Part shown: in pieces, positions 55,248-63,410 of the stretch
How positions within the stretch are numbered: the stretch's first letter is position 1
Layout of the letters: the number at the start of each line of letters is the position of its first letter
Assembly (NCBI RefSeq): GCF_001877035.1
Contig: NZ_CP015756.1
Location: 3,153,001 to 3,217,000, forward strand
Direction of reading: 5' to 3'
Source: Clostridium estertheticum subsp. estertheticum
Lineage (GTDB): Bacteria > Bacillota > Clostridia > Clostridiales > Clostridiaceae
Length of the DNA stretch: 64,000 nucleotides
The notes under the pieces: model-generated
Database searches by the model: none
What the model was told of the DNA's origin: nothing
The model's input: only the letters and a program-made list of their open reading frames with translations
Program-made: the position numbers and the translations under genes

Positions 55248-56081
55248 ATGATAAATACAATAGAAGACAATAAATTATTACAATCGTTTTATAACTTAAT
55301 GCCATATTTCCAGCATTATTTTGAGGATGAATTAGTATTTACAATATCCAATACTGAAAAGTTCCTTTTAGTACAAGATTGTAAAAATCTAAAAATGTCA
55401 TCAAAAACAGGGGATGCAATACCAGTTGGTTGTGCAGCAGATATATGCTTAAAAGAGAAAAAACCAATATCAGTTATAGTACCTAAAAATGTTTTTGGAG
55501 TTCCATTAAAGACAATGGCAGTTCCGGTATTTGAAAATGATAAAATATCAGGAACAATGATAATAGGCATGAGTTTGAGTAAAAAAGAAAAAATGTCAAA
55601 TTTATCAAATACATTATCAGATTCATTATCACAAATAAGTACTAATTTATTTGATATGACATCAGGAATTCAAAAAATAGCTGAAACAAATTCAGGTATT
55701 CAAAAATTCATTGAAATAACAAAGGATAATTCTAAAAAAACTGATGAAGTATTAAGTTTTATAGAAGGTATTGCTAAACAAACGAATTTGTTAGGATTAA
55801 ATGCTGCAATAGAATCTGCTAGAGCAGGAGAATTTGGAAAAGGGTTTAGTGTAGTATCAAATGAAATTAGAAAACTTTCACAATCAACTAAAGAATCTGC
55901 GAAGCAAATTAATAGCATGTTAAATACTATTCAAGATTCAATAAATGAAATTTATTTGAGATTTAATGATTCGAATTTAATATTAGATAATCAATCATCT
56001 GGACTCGAAGAAATTACTGCTACAGTACAAGAACTTAATTCTACTGCTACAATTTTAAATGAATTTGCTTCAAAAATGTAG
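55248..56081 (+). CDS. Short soluble methyl-accepting chemotaxis (sensor) protein
   Basis: This 277-residue cytosolic chemoreceptor has no membrane helix. Residues about 5-110 form a sensor domain of a PocR/GAF-like type ([21 protein letters not shown], read in parts; [17 protein letters not shown]). Residues about 115-277 are a short signalling domain with the conserved tip [20 protein letters not shown] at 173-192. It should couple a small-molecule signal to CheA/CheW. It is much shorter than most MCPs. AGGAAGTGAC precedes the ATG; it lies 15 nt ahead of the MBL gene. Confidence 0.88.
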   Translation: MINTIEDNKLLQSFYNLMPYFQHYFEDELVFTISNTEKFLLVQDCKNLKMSSKTGDAIPVGCAADICLKEKKPISVIVPKNVFGVPLKTMAVPVFENDKISGTMIIGMSLSKKEKMSNLSNTLSDSLSQISTNLFDMTSGIQKIAETNSGIQKFIEITKDNSKKTDEVLSFIEGIAKQTNLLGLNAAIESARAGEFGKGFSVVSNEIRKLSQSTKESAKQINSMLNTIQDSINEIYLRFNDSNLILDNQSSGLEEITATVQELNSTATILNEFASKM

Positions 56082-56096
56082 AAAGGGGGCTCTAAA

Positions 56097-56960
56097 ATGA
56101 AAATAACTACTTTAATAGAAAATACTCAAGATGAGAATCAAAAGTTAAACTATGAACATGGTATTTCTATGTTTATTGAAACTGAAAAGTGTAATATTCT
56201 TTTCGATACAGGAAAAACAGGAAATTTTATTGAAAATGCTGAAAAGTTAAATATAGATCTTAAAAGTATAGATGTTATAATTTTAAGTCATGCTCATTAT
56301 GATCATTGTGGTGGTGTAAGAAGATTACTTGAAACTTACAATATAACTCCTCAAATTATAGTGAGTGAACATTTCTTTCAAAATTCCAACAAATTTCATT
56401 ATTCTGACGGCAGTCTTAAATCGGATTTTTCAAAGGAAACGGGATATACATATGTGGGAATAGATTTTAATAAAGAATATTTACAAAGTAAAGGAATTTC
56501 TATAAATTTCGTACAAGCTGACACTCTAGAAGTAAGTGACGATGTTTTTGTATTTTCTAATTTTAACAAATATTATGATTTTGAAAAATTAAATAAAAAT
56601 ATGAAACTTAAAATTGATAATGATTATAAAATTGATACTTTTAACGATGAAATTGCTGTAGGACTTAAGACTAAAGATGGAATAGTGGTTTTACTTGGCT
56701 GTGCACATCCGGGATTTTTAAATATTGTAAAGACTATTCAAGAAATAACTAAAGAAAAAATAGTAGGAATAGTTGGTGGGACACATCTTATAGAAGCTGA
56801 TGAAGAAAGAGTAGATAAGTCAATTGAATGCATAAATAATTTAAATGTAAATTTATTAGGTTTATCTCATTGCACAGGAGACAAAGCTGTGAAAATGTTT
56901 CATGAGAATTGTAAGAATTCATTTATGAATATAACAGGAACAATCTTAAGGTTAGAATAA
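56097..56960 (+). CDS. MBL-fold metallohydrolase
   Basis: This 287-residue metallo-beta-lactamase-fold hydrolase has the two-metal motif SHAHYDHCGG (His65, His67, Asp69, His70), a second-metal His in LGCAHPGF, and IVGGTHL plus LGLSHCTG near the C-terminus. This matches the group annotated as dihydropteroate-ribosyl-aminobenzene phosphate synthase-like. It lies 15 nt after the chemoreceptor gene and 39 nt before YciI, forming an operon. The substrate is unknown. Confidence 0.9.
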   Translation: MKITTLIENTQDENQKLNYEHGISMFIETEKCNILFDTGKTGNFIENAEKLNIDLKSIDVIILSHAHYDHCGGVRRLLETYNITPQIIVSEHFFQNSNKFHYSDGSLKSDFSKETGYTYVGIDFNKEYLQSKGISINFVQADTLEVSDDVFVFSNFNKYYDFEKLNKNMKLKIDNDYKIDTFNDEIAVGLKTKDGIVVLLGCAHPGFLNIVKTIQEITKEKIVGIVGGTHLIEADEERVDKSIECINNLNVNLLGLSHCTGDKAVKMFHENCKNSFMNITGTILRLE

Positions 56961-56999
56961 TATAATAAATGTTATTCTAACATAAAGGAGAGAAGAAAA

Positions 57000-57284
57000 A
57001 TGTATATTTTAATGTTAACATATATAAAACCACTTGAGGAAGTTGACAAAGAGATAAGTTCTCACATAGAATATTTAGAGAAATTTTATTCATTACAAAA
57101 ATTTATTTTCTCAGGTAGAAGAAACCCAAGGATAGGTGGAACAATTATTTGCAATGCAAAAAATAAAACTGAAGTTGAATCAATAATAGGAGAAGATCCG
57201 TTTTTCATTAAAAAAATTGCAGAATATGAAATAATTGAATTCCTACCTACAAAATGTGCTGATGGATTAGAACGTTTTCTTTAA
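57000..57284 (+). CDS. YciI-like protein
   Basis: This 94-residue alpha/beta (ferredoxin-like) protein has the pattern ILMLTYIKPLEEVD, HIEYLEKFYSLQKFIFSGRRNP and ENDPF-type catalytic-loop remains (GEDPFFIKKIAEYEIIEF). YciI-like domains in catabolic systems act as dehydrohalogenases or decarboxylases; the family role is often unknown. GGAGAGAAGAAAA precedes the ATG. It is last in the chemoreceptor-MBL-YciI unit. Confidence 0.82.
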   Translation: MYILMLTYIKPLEEVDKEISSHIEYLEKFYSLQKFIFSGRRNPRIGGTIICNAKNKTEVESIIGEDPFFIKKIAEYEIIEFLPTKCADGLERFL

Positions 57285-57381
57285 AAACATTTCACATAAT
57301 AAGGCTACATTACTTTTAAAAAAATTAAAATGAATATAGTCTTATGTAGTGATTCGATATTGCTTTTGAAAACAAATTAAT

Positions 57382-58221
57382 TTAGTACCTTTTATCATTA
57401 AAAAGATTATTGCTTTCTTGTATTATGAAGTCAATATAAGATAAAACATCTACTCGTCTCTCAAAAATAGATTTATAGTATGACTTTGGATTACCCTTGC
57501 GTAATCTCATTGCCTCATTAATTACCTTATGCCATCTTTGAGGCACTTTCTGTAGTATATATTCACCTGCCCCTACTTTCGATGTCATATCTCGTTCTTT
57601 GAATGTGTAATATAAACGAGAAACACCTAAAACTCCCCATTCAATCATTCCTAAATCAACAAATAAGCCTATGTATTTTTCGGATAAAAACTTCTTACAG
57701 TCATCATTCCAGTTAAGCCAATAAGTATTAAGATTTTCTCTCATATCATGAATTAAGATGTCCCAGTTTACGTTAAAATCAATATTATCAATTTCTTTCC
57801 CTTTAACAGTTAAACCATATTTTTTTAGTTGAAAAGCGTCAATTGAATTTTTCTCAAATTTTTCAAGACCTTTATATACTCCACCTATGAAACAAGGGCA
57901 TGATTTCTCATTTTCATACTCTAATTGAAGATCATTGCCCATTACATAAAGTCCCATTAAATCTGTTTCAGGAAATTTTTTTTTAATATTGCTATGAATT
58001 TTTTTTAGAACCTCTATATCTAATTCTGTAACTTTTCTTTTAACTACTGCTATAAAATCAATATCACTCAGCCCATAATTAAATGCACCTAATGTAATAG
58101 AACCATAGATATAATATGATTCTAAAAAATTCGGCAATTCTGATTCAAACAAATCTAAATACTCTTGCAATATTGTCTTAACGCTTTCTGGAATACTATT
58201 CATTTTACCCCAAAGTTCCAT
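57382..58221 (-). CDS. Aminoglycoside-type nucleotidyltransferase (ANT/DUF4111)
   Basis: This 279-residue enzyme has a Pol-beta-type nucleotidyltransferase motif GSITLGAFNYGLSDIDF (Gly40, Ser41, Asp53, Asp55) and a C-terminal helical DUF4111 domain, the AadA-like layout. Such enzymes adenylylate streptomycin/spectinomycin-type aminoglycosides and release pyrophosphate. The drug specificity cannot be read from sequence. TTGGAGGTCT precedes the ATG. It lies 23 nt downstream of a pyrophosphatase-like gene. Confidence 0.85.
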   Translation of the reverse strand: MELWGKMNSIPESVKTILQEYLDLFESELPNFLESYYIYGSITLGAFNYGLSDIDFIAVVKRKVTELDIEVLKKIHSNIKKKFPETDLMGLYVMGNDLQLEYENEKSCPCFIGGVYKGLEKFEKNSIDAFQLKKYGLTVKGKEIDNIDFNVNWDILIHDMRENLNTYWLNWNDDCKKFLSEKYIGLFVDLGMIEWGVLGVSRLYYTFKERDMTSKVGAGEYILQKVPQRWHKVINEAMRLRKGNPKSYYKSIFERRVDVLSYIDFIIQESNNLFNDKRY

Positions 58222-58244
58222 TTAGAGACCTCCAACAAATATGA

Positions 58245-58604
58245 TTATGCTCCTTCCCTTGATATAAAAATCCCCTTCATAAACTCTGATTTATTATGAA
58301 ATCTATATATCGTTTCTTTTTCATTATTAGTACAACCACTCAGTATTTTGATTTCAGAATCTTTTTTCAACAAATCCACAATACATATAATCCCATCTAT
58401 TTCATGTTTTTCATCCGTTCCTCTCCATATATCAATTCCTCCGCCATCCATAGAAGTTGTATTCTTTAAATATCCATAATCAACTTCATATAACATATCA
58501 GGATATTTAGGATGCCTTGAACCCTTAGGTCTATCTATTACTATTTCAGAACCGCTTACTAAATCGTCTAACATACTCCAAAATCCTTTGTTATTATAAT
58601 CCAT
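58245..58604 (-). CDS. Small family I-type inorganic pyrophosphatase-like protein
   Basis: This 119-residue protein matches the core of soluble inorganic pyrophosphatases: an RPKGSRHPKYPD strand-loop, YEVDYGYLKNT, then the metal site DGGGID (Asp53, Asp58, normally DGDPxD), and IDGIICIVDLLKKDSE. The usual middle Asp is Gly, and the length is two thirds of a full enzyme. Activity is uncertain. It lies 23 nt upstream of the nucleotidyltransferase, a reaction that yields pyrophosphate. Confidence 0.75.
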   Translation of the reverse strand: MDYNNKGFWSMLDDLVSGSEIVIDRPKGSRHPKYPDMLYEVDYGYLKNTTSMDGGGIDIWRGTDEKHEIDGIICIVDLLKKDSEIKILSGCTNNEKETIYRFHNKSEFMKGIFISREGA

Positions 58605-58681
58605 TATTTATCCTCCACTCATTCTAATATCCATAAACTCACGATTGCTACAAAATTTCAAAAAATTGTATATCAAGTATT

Positions 58682-59110
58682 TTATTTTAAATGGAATGTT
58701 TTTTTATACATAAGTGAATTAAGCTCAGGATAGGTTAAATTTTCTGGTAACCCGTCAAACATCATAATTTCACATATTTCTGAAATTGGTAAACCACCTA
58801 TCTCTTTTACTTCACTAAAAAATAGCCTTCCATATGATTTGTCATTAGAATTATTCATATAAAAATCACAAATTGAATAATCGCAGACTGGTATTAAGTT
58901 AAATTCCTTTGCACCAGTTTCTTCAAATAACTCTCTTTTAGCAGTATTAACAATACTTTCGCCTATCTCTCTATGCCCACCTGGAATCTCCCAAGTTTCA
59001 CTCTGCTCTTCTCTAACGTAAATCCATTTCCCTTTATACACACTTGATATTACTGCACACTTAAGGCTTTCCTCATCAACCTTTCCTAACTCATAAAATT
59101 CTACTTTCAT
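58682..59110 (-). CDS. NUDIX hydrolase
   Basis: This 142-residue protein has a complete Nudix box GGHREIGESIVNTAKRELFE followed by ETGA. It belongs to the MutT/8-oxo-dGTP-like group of about 140-160 residues. The start is ATG at 59110, after GGGGGAT; a GTG five codons earlier is inside that site. It lies 77 nt upstream of the pyrophosphatase-like gene on the same strand. The substrate is unknown. Confidence 0.88.
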   Translation of the reverse strand: MKVEFYELGKVDEESLKCAVISSVYKGKWIYVREEQSETWEIPGGHREIGESIVNTAKRELFEETGAKEFNLIPVCDYSICDFYMNNSNDKSYGRLFFSEVKEIGGLPISEICEIMMFDGLPENLTYPELNSLMYKKTFHLK

Positions 59111-59242
59111 AGATTTATCCCCCACTCATTTCTATAATTGCAGTACAAAATTAAATACCAGTGTGACACAATTTATAAAAACTATTTTTAATAATCCATA
59201 GGTAATAAAATTAATAAACCGTTACTATTATTTTTTCTACTT

Positions 59243-59644
59243 CTACTCTATCTCGAACCAACTTACTATTCGATCTTTTTTAAACCCTAAACTCATTGCT
59301 AACTTCATAGATCTTTCATTTTCTTCTTCAATATGCACAAATGGTATTTTATTTTCATCACGAACTTTGTTAATTAAATCTATCATTACATCTCGCGCGT
59401 ATCCCATCTTTCTATATTCAGGTAAAACATGCAAAAATCCTATAGCTCCATCGTCTTGTGTAATCCCCCAAGCTATTAATTTATCCATATAACGTATACA
59501 TGAACTTACTCCATTTGTTATTGTCTCAATGATATATGGCATAGATATAAAATCTTTATAATTTGAATTTTCATATATAAATTTAGAATCACAAATCGCC
59601 AATTTTGATACACTATGTTTTGGTTCAGCTTTTTCTCCCCACCT
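59243..59644 (-). pseudogene. GNAT acetyltransferase lacking its N-terminal half (probably truncated)
   Basis: The frame opens after a stop at 59645-59647 and has no ATG or ribosome site near its beginning; the first possible start, TTG at 59602, also lacks a site. The text reads WGEKAEPKHSVSKLAI, then HVLPEYRKMGYARDVMIDLI with a good acetyl-CoA loop and SMKLAMSLGF at the end. It looks like the C-terminal domain of a longer (about 200-260 residue) acetyltransferase. Expression is uncertain. Confidence 0.55.
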
Positions 59645-59721
59645 TTACATCTCAAATGCAATATATTGTATTCATGTTTTGCTCTGTTTAAGAATACTAT
59701 AAGATAAATACTTATATATTT

Positions 59722-60177
59722 TTATGGTTTTGTTGTCATAATAATTGAACGTGGATAAAATCCTAATTTCTGATAAAACGATACTGCTTCGTTCCCATAT
59801 ACTACTGTAAGTTCTATATCATTTATATGATTTTCACCAAACCACTCCATGGCACTACTCATTAATTTGACACCTAATCCATTTCTTCTATATTGTTCAT
59901 CAACAAAAAGAACTTCTACCTTTCCGCAAATCCTTTTGATAAATGCTATGCAAAATCCTATAATATTGTTTGTTTCAGCGTCAATCAATAACTCAATTCT
60001 GTATTCTCCTAATTTTGCGTTTTTTCTATACATTTCTACACGCTCTTCAAACGTTATTCTTGGATAATCACCAGAAAAATATTCTGATTTACTGTTATGG
60101 TATTTATGAAGTTTATCTAATGATTCTCTTAAAATCTCCATTTTTTCAATAGGAATCTGTTTAGTAATAATTTTCAC
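59722..60177 (-). CDS. GNAT N-acetyltransferase
   Basis: This 151-residue enzyme has motif A VLFVDEQYRRNGLGVKLMSSAM with full R-x-x-G-x-G and a GNEAVSFYQKLGFYPRS end, typical of AAC-like GNATs. The start is GTG at 60177, preceded by GGGGGTATTA. An extended -10 promoter lies at 60374-60382. The substrate is unknown. Confidence 0.88.
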   Translation of the reverse strand: MKIITKQIPIEKMEILRESLDKLHKYHNSKSEYFSGDYPRITFEERVEMYRKNAKLGEYRIELLIDAETNNIIGFCIAFIKRICGKVEVLFVDEQYRRNGLGVKLMSSAMEWFGENHINDIELTVVYGNEAVSFYQKLGFYPRSIIMTTKP

Positions 60178-60373
60178 ACTAATACCCCCTAATACCCAAT
60201 TTTCAATTTACCTTCTCCTCATATAATATTTTTGAAAATTTCAAACCCCATAATATCTTTAATATAGTTTGATTTTTCTTCGGATGGTTACTAATTCTAA
60301 TAGCTTAAAAGCGACATCTATTGCTATTGAAGGATTCTAACAACTTCCAATAACCCTTTGTTTATTTTTTCAC

Positions 60374-60382
60374 ATTATACCA
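60374..60382 (-). promoter_or_regulatory. Extended -10 promoter for the GNAT gene at 59722
   Basis: TGGTATAAT on the minus strand lies 197 nt ahead of the GTG, and is the same 9-mer as other array promoters. Confidence 0.5.
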
Positions 60383-60410
60383 TTTTAGATTATTTATGAA
60401 CGATATTAAT

Positions 60411-60752
60411 TTATATTAAACAAATTTTAATACCTAAAACGCCATATTTTTTTTCTTGTTCCTTTGTATAAATATCATATGTTTCATCAATCATACGTTT
60501 CATTAGATAACCCTGACAACCAAATAAAGAAAAATCAAAATTACTATATAATTGCTCAAAATTCTCAAATACATATTTATCTAAAACTTTAACAGTTAAT
60601 TTTTCTTCCCTATCAGGAAGTTTATAAAAGATAATTAAATCTCCAATACAAATGGTTTGTCTTTTTTCATCATTCAATCTAACTTCTATAATCTTTTGTC
60701 TGTTTTTAATCATATTGAAAGGTTCTTTAAACAGAGTCATATCATGTTCCAT
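60411..60752 (-). CDS. ASCH-domain protein (copy 2)
   Basis: This 113-residue compact ASCH-fold protein shows FNMIKNRQKIIEVRLND, then CIGDLIIFYKLPDREEKLTVKVLDKYVF and FGCQGYLMKRMIDET. This is the short YqfB-like form that binds or edits RNA-related nucleosides (N4-acetylcytidine amidohydrolase in E. coli). The start is ATG at 60752, after AGGGGGAAAATT; the frame extends to 60809 without a site. The role is not proven. Confidence 0.8.
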   Translation of the reverse strand: MEHDMTLFKEPFNMIKNRQKIIEVRLNDEKRQTICIGDLIIFYKLPDREEKLTVKVLDKYVFENFEQLYSNFDFSLFGCQGYLMKRMIDETYDIYTKEQEKKYGVLGIKICLI

Positions 60753-60840
60753 TTTAATTTTCCCCCTATTATATAATGTGGTCCACAACAAATTACCATG
60801 GTGACGCACCCAAATAAAGAATTCTTTTTATTCAATAAGT

Positions 60841-60993
60841 GGCGTCCTAATACAGCATGATAACTTCCCCTGGTTTATCCTCACTCTCTTCTACCCTTCA
60901 TCATGCAATAATGCTGAAGGAATAAAAACTTCTAAGTCAACATCTTTCTCATATTTTAGAAGTAACAGGCAAATATTTGTCATAAGTTTTCTT
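60841..60993 (-). pseudogene. Remnant of an HD-domain gene
   Basis: The minus-strand frame reads NICLLLLKYEKDVDLEVFIP and SALLHD, then a frameshift, then text matching VEESEDKPGE and HAVLG. This lines up with residues about 34-86 of the intact HD gene at 32356-33030 (NLCLLISKGEKNVDLEVLIP). It has frameshifts and lacks both ends. It shows that a second HD gene once lay here. Confidence 0.7.
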
Positions 60994-61368
60994 AGAATGC
61001 TCTAAGAATATTATACTATTTTACCATAAAATAGTATAATTATAAAGATTGAGATATTAATTTTTTTGTTTAACCTAATCCACCAACTCTATCATAAAGA
61101 AAAACGCCACAACCTTATTTTTGACAGCTTCCTTTTTGAGGTGCAAAAGATTTTATTTTTAGGTTTTAAGCATATTTTTCAACCTTATAAAAATAAGAGA
61201 TTCTCGATAATAATATTTTACATTTTTGGAATTTAGCGATGTGAAAATATGATATAATTTCTATAGAGTTAAGTCGGTTTCGTTAAAAACTCCGACACAA
61301 AGATTATAGATATTTACCATAGAAATATATAAATAATATAGATATTTTAGAGGAAAGGAACAGCATAC
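60994..61368. other. Spacer and 5' leader of a GNAT gene
   Basis: The upstream 200 bases show no gene; a piece near 61105 reads ACGCCACAACC, like one arm of the terminator at 54407. A TGATATAAT promoter (61250-61258) opens a leader of about 155 nt. At 61266-61296, GAGTT can pair with AACTC and GTCGG with CCGAC; the two pairings cross and share one base. This would allow a small pseudoknot or two exclusive hairpins. Confidence 0.45.
61250..61258 (+). promoter_or_regulatory. Extended -10 promoter of the GNAT leader
   Basis: TGATATAAT is an extended -10 box. The expected start is near 61265. No clear -35 was found. Confidence 0.55.
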
Positions 61369-61425
61369 ATGAAAGTTAGAAGTTTGAGTATTAAAGTAAA
61401 TCAATACAGGAGGGGACTAAATTGA
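61369..61425 (+). CDS. Short leader ORF coupled to a GNAT gene
   Basis: An 18-codon frame (MKVRSLSIKVNQYRRGLN) follows AGAGGAAAGGAA. Its TGA stop overlaps the TTG start of the acetyltransferase (TTGA), and the GNAT ribosome site AGGAGGGG lies inside it. Translation of the short frame would open or place ribosomes on the next start, as in leader-controlled genes. No homologue was recognised. Confidence 0.45.
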   Translation: MKVRSLSIKVNQYRRGLN

Positions 61426-61958
61426 ATAATATAGTTACAGATAGATTAATTATTAGAAAGTTTAATAAAACGGATTGGAAAGATTTATATGAATACTTAT
61501 CAAATGACACAGTAGTAAAATATGAGCCATATAATGTGTATACAGAAACTGAAGCTAAGAAAGAGGCTATAGATAGAGCAAAAGGTGAATTATTTTATGC
61601 TGTATGTTTAAAAGAAAGTGGTAAACTCATAGGAAACTTGTATTTAGCTAAAGGTGACTTTGACACCTGGGAAATAGGCTATGTATTTAATCTGAATTAT
61701 TGGGGAAAAGGTTATGCAACAGAAAGTGCAAAGGCATTGATGAATACAGTTTTTTCACAATTAGGTGCGAGACGTATTGTGGCAATGTGTAATCCTTTGA
61801 ATGTTCATTCGTGGAAACTATTAGATAGGCTTGGTATGCGGCGTGAAGGAACTCTTATTAAAAATATATATTTTAAGAAAGATATTAATGGAGATCCTTT
61901 ATGGTCAGATACCTATGAGTATGGTATTTTAAAGTCCGAATGTATAATATGTAACTAA
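61422..61958 (+). CDS. GNAT N-acetyltransferase, RimJ/RimL-like
   Basis: This 178-residue enzyme opens IVTDRLIIRKFNKTDWKDLYEYL and has the loop NLNYWGKGYATESAKALM, then NVHSWKLLDRLGMRREGTL, a standard RimJ/RimL family acetyltransferase. The start is TTG at 61422, 6 nt after AGGAGGGG and overlapping a leader ORF stop. It has its own promoter and a structured leader. The substrate is unknown. Confidence 0.9.
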   Translation: MNNIVTDRLIIRKFNKTDWKDLYEYLSNDTVVKYEPYNVYTETEAKKEAIDRAKGELFYAVCLKESGKLIGNLYLAKGDFDTWEIGYVFNLNYWGKGYATESAKALMNTVFSQLGARRIVAMCNPLNVHSWKLLDRLGMRREGTLIKNIYFKKDINGDPLWSDTYEYGILKSECIICN

Positions 61959-61973
61959 TCATCATTTATAGTT

Positions 61974-62144
61974 ATGTCGAAACATTCTTCAACTACGTCA
62001 CAATTGTATAACGATATGGGAGATAATCAAATAGTCGTTATATTTCCAGGTGGAAATTATAGCACATATTAAGCATTGTCATATTATGTAGGCGTTAAGT
62101 TTGAAGTTCGAGGATACGAACATAAATGTAGATTAAAAGATTAA
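61974..62144 (+). pseudogene. Remnant of an alpha/beta-hydrolase gene
   Basis: From an ATG without a ribosome site the frame reads QIVVIFPGGNYSTY, then an in-frame TAA, then LSYYVGVKFEVRGYEHKCRL and a stop. The IFPGGNYST and YYxGxKFEVxGY segments recall the start of an alpha/beta hydrolase. The rest, with the active site, is absent. It lies just before ddl. Confidence 0.5.
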
Positions 62145-62268
62145 TTGGGATATGTTGAGCTTATATAATAGAACATAATTAATATCTATTTGATATGATA
62201 GGTTAATATCATTTCATAAGAAGTATATTATTTTATTAATGAGAATAAAAAATTATGGGGGTTAGGTT

Positions 62269-63309
62269 ATGAAAATCGTGGTACTTGCAGGCGGATTAAG
62301 TCCAGAAAGGGACGTTTCATTATCTTCTGGAAGTCAAATTGCTAATGCTCTTAGAGAAGCTGGTCACCATGTGGTGCTATTAGATGTATATGAAGGTTTA
62401 AGAACAAACGAAAGCGAATTTGAAAGTTTATTTGAAGATAACATTACTGGGAAGCCATATTATTATAATGTTAAAGGTACCGAGCCTGATTTAAATGAAA
62501 TAAAGAGAAAAAGCAACAATGGGGATTCTCTTATAGGTAAAAATGTATTACCTCTTTGCCTATTTGCTGATGTTGTATTTATAGCTCTACACGGTTCAAT
62601 GGGGGAAAATGGTCAAATACAGGCAACTTTTGATTCACTGGGAATTAAATATACTGGAACTGGCTATATTGGTAGCCTTCTTGCAATGGATAAGGATTTA
62701 ACAAAAAAACTGTTGCACCAAGTAGGTATTCCTACAGCTAAATGGTTAACTTTTAGTAAAAATCCACTAACAACAGAATATATAGTTAAAACGATTGGTA
62801 TACCGTGTGTAGTGAAACCTTGTAGTGCCGGTTCAAGTATAGGGGTATCAATTGTTCATAATATTGAGGAGCTTGAAGTTGCAATTGCTACAGCTAATAA
62901 AATTGAATCAAGTCTACTTATCGAGAAAATGATAGTAGGTAGAGAGTTTTCTGTAGGTTTATTACATGGGAAAGCATTACCTGTTATTGAAATAATACCA
63001 AAAGAAGGATTTTATGATTATAAGAATAAATATCAAGCGGGATTAACTCAAGATATATGCCCTGCAAATCTTTCAGAATACGATACAAATAGGATTAAGA
63101 GTCTAGCATTAAAAATATGTGAAACTTTACGGCTTGGGACATATTCTAGAATTGATTTTATTTTAGATGAGAGAGATGAATTTATATGTCTTGAAGCTAA
63201 TACGCTTCCAGGTATGACACCTACAAGTCTAATTCCTCAAGAAGCTTTAGCTGATGGTATTTCATATATAGAATTGTGCAATATCATTGTTAATGCTAGA
63301 ACAAAATAA
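62269..63309 (+). CDS. ddl: D-alanine-D-alanine ligase
   Basis: This 346-residue ATP-grasp ligase joins two D-Ala for peptidoglycan. It has VLAGGLSPERDVSLSSG, LHGSMGENGQIQATFDSLGI, the ATP-site KPCSAGSSIGVSIV, the substrate-loop FYDYKNKYQAG with Tyr residues as in D-Ala-D-Ala ligases, and metal-site EANTLPGMTPTS. It is a complete enzyme, with no vanH/vanX neighbour, so a D-Lac or D-Ser type is unlikely. GGGGGTTAGG precedes the ATG. It may be a second ddl or the only one; murF is not adjacent. Confidence 0.92.
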   Translation: MKIVVLAGGLSPERDVSLSSGSQIANALREAGHHVVLLDVYEGLRTNESEFESLFEDNITGKPYYYNVKGTEPDLNEIKRKSNNGDSLIGKNVLPLCLFADVVFIALHGSMGENGQIQATFDSLGIKYTGTGYIGSLLAMDKDLTKKLLHQVGIPTAKWLTFSKNPLTTEYIVKTIGIPCVVKPCSAGSSIGVSIVHNIEELEVAIATANKIESSLLIEKMIVGREFSVGLLHGKALPVIEIIPKEGFYDYKNKYQAGLTQDICPANLSEYDTNRIKSLALKICETLRLGTYSRIDFILDERDEFICLEANTLPGMTPTSLIPQEALADGISYIELCNIIVNARTK

Positions 63310-63313
63310 TCCA

Positions 63314-63353
63314 TTAAACACCGTATTATTCATACTGAATTTACGGTGTTTAA
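63314..63353. terminator. Terminator between convergent ddl and methyltransferase genes
   Basis: A 12-bp stem (TTAAACACCGTA / TACGGTGTTTAA) has a 16-nt loop and A/T-rich flanks. It can serve both directions. Confidence 0.7.
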
Positions 63354-63410
63354 TATCATACTTTAAATCTTAAATAACATTAAATTTAGCATATAAAACA
63401 ACATTTAAAT

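Noticed and set aside
57285-57381. Possible inverted repeat between convergent YciI and nucleotidyltransferase genes
   Set aside because: The arms match poorly and there is no T tract, so a terminator is not supported.
61100-61145. ACGCCACAACC arm similar to the terminator at 54407
   Set aside because: The second arm is absent, so no hairpin forms.
20924-63309. Integron with attC sites
   Set aside because: No integrase and no repeated imperfect palindrome between genes was seen; the genes also carry their own promoters and terminators.
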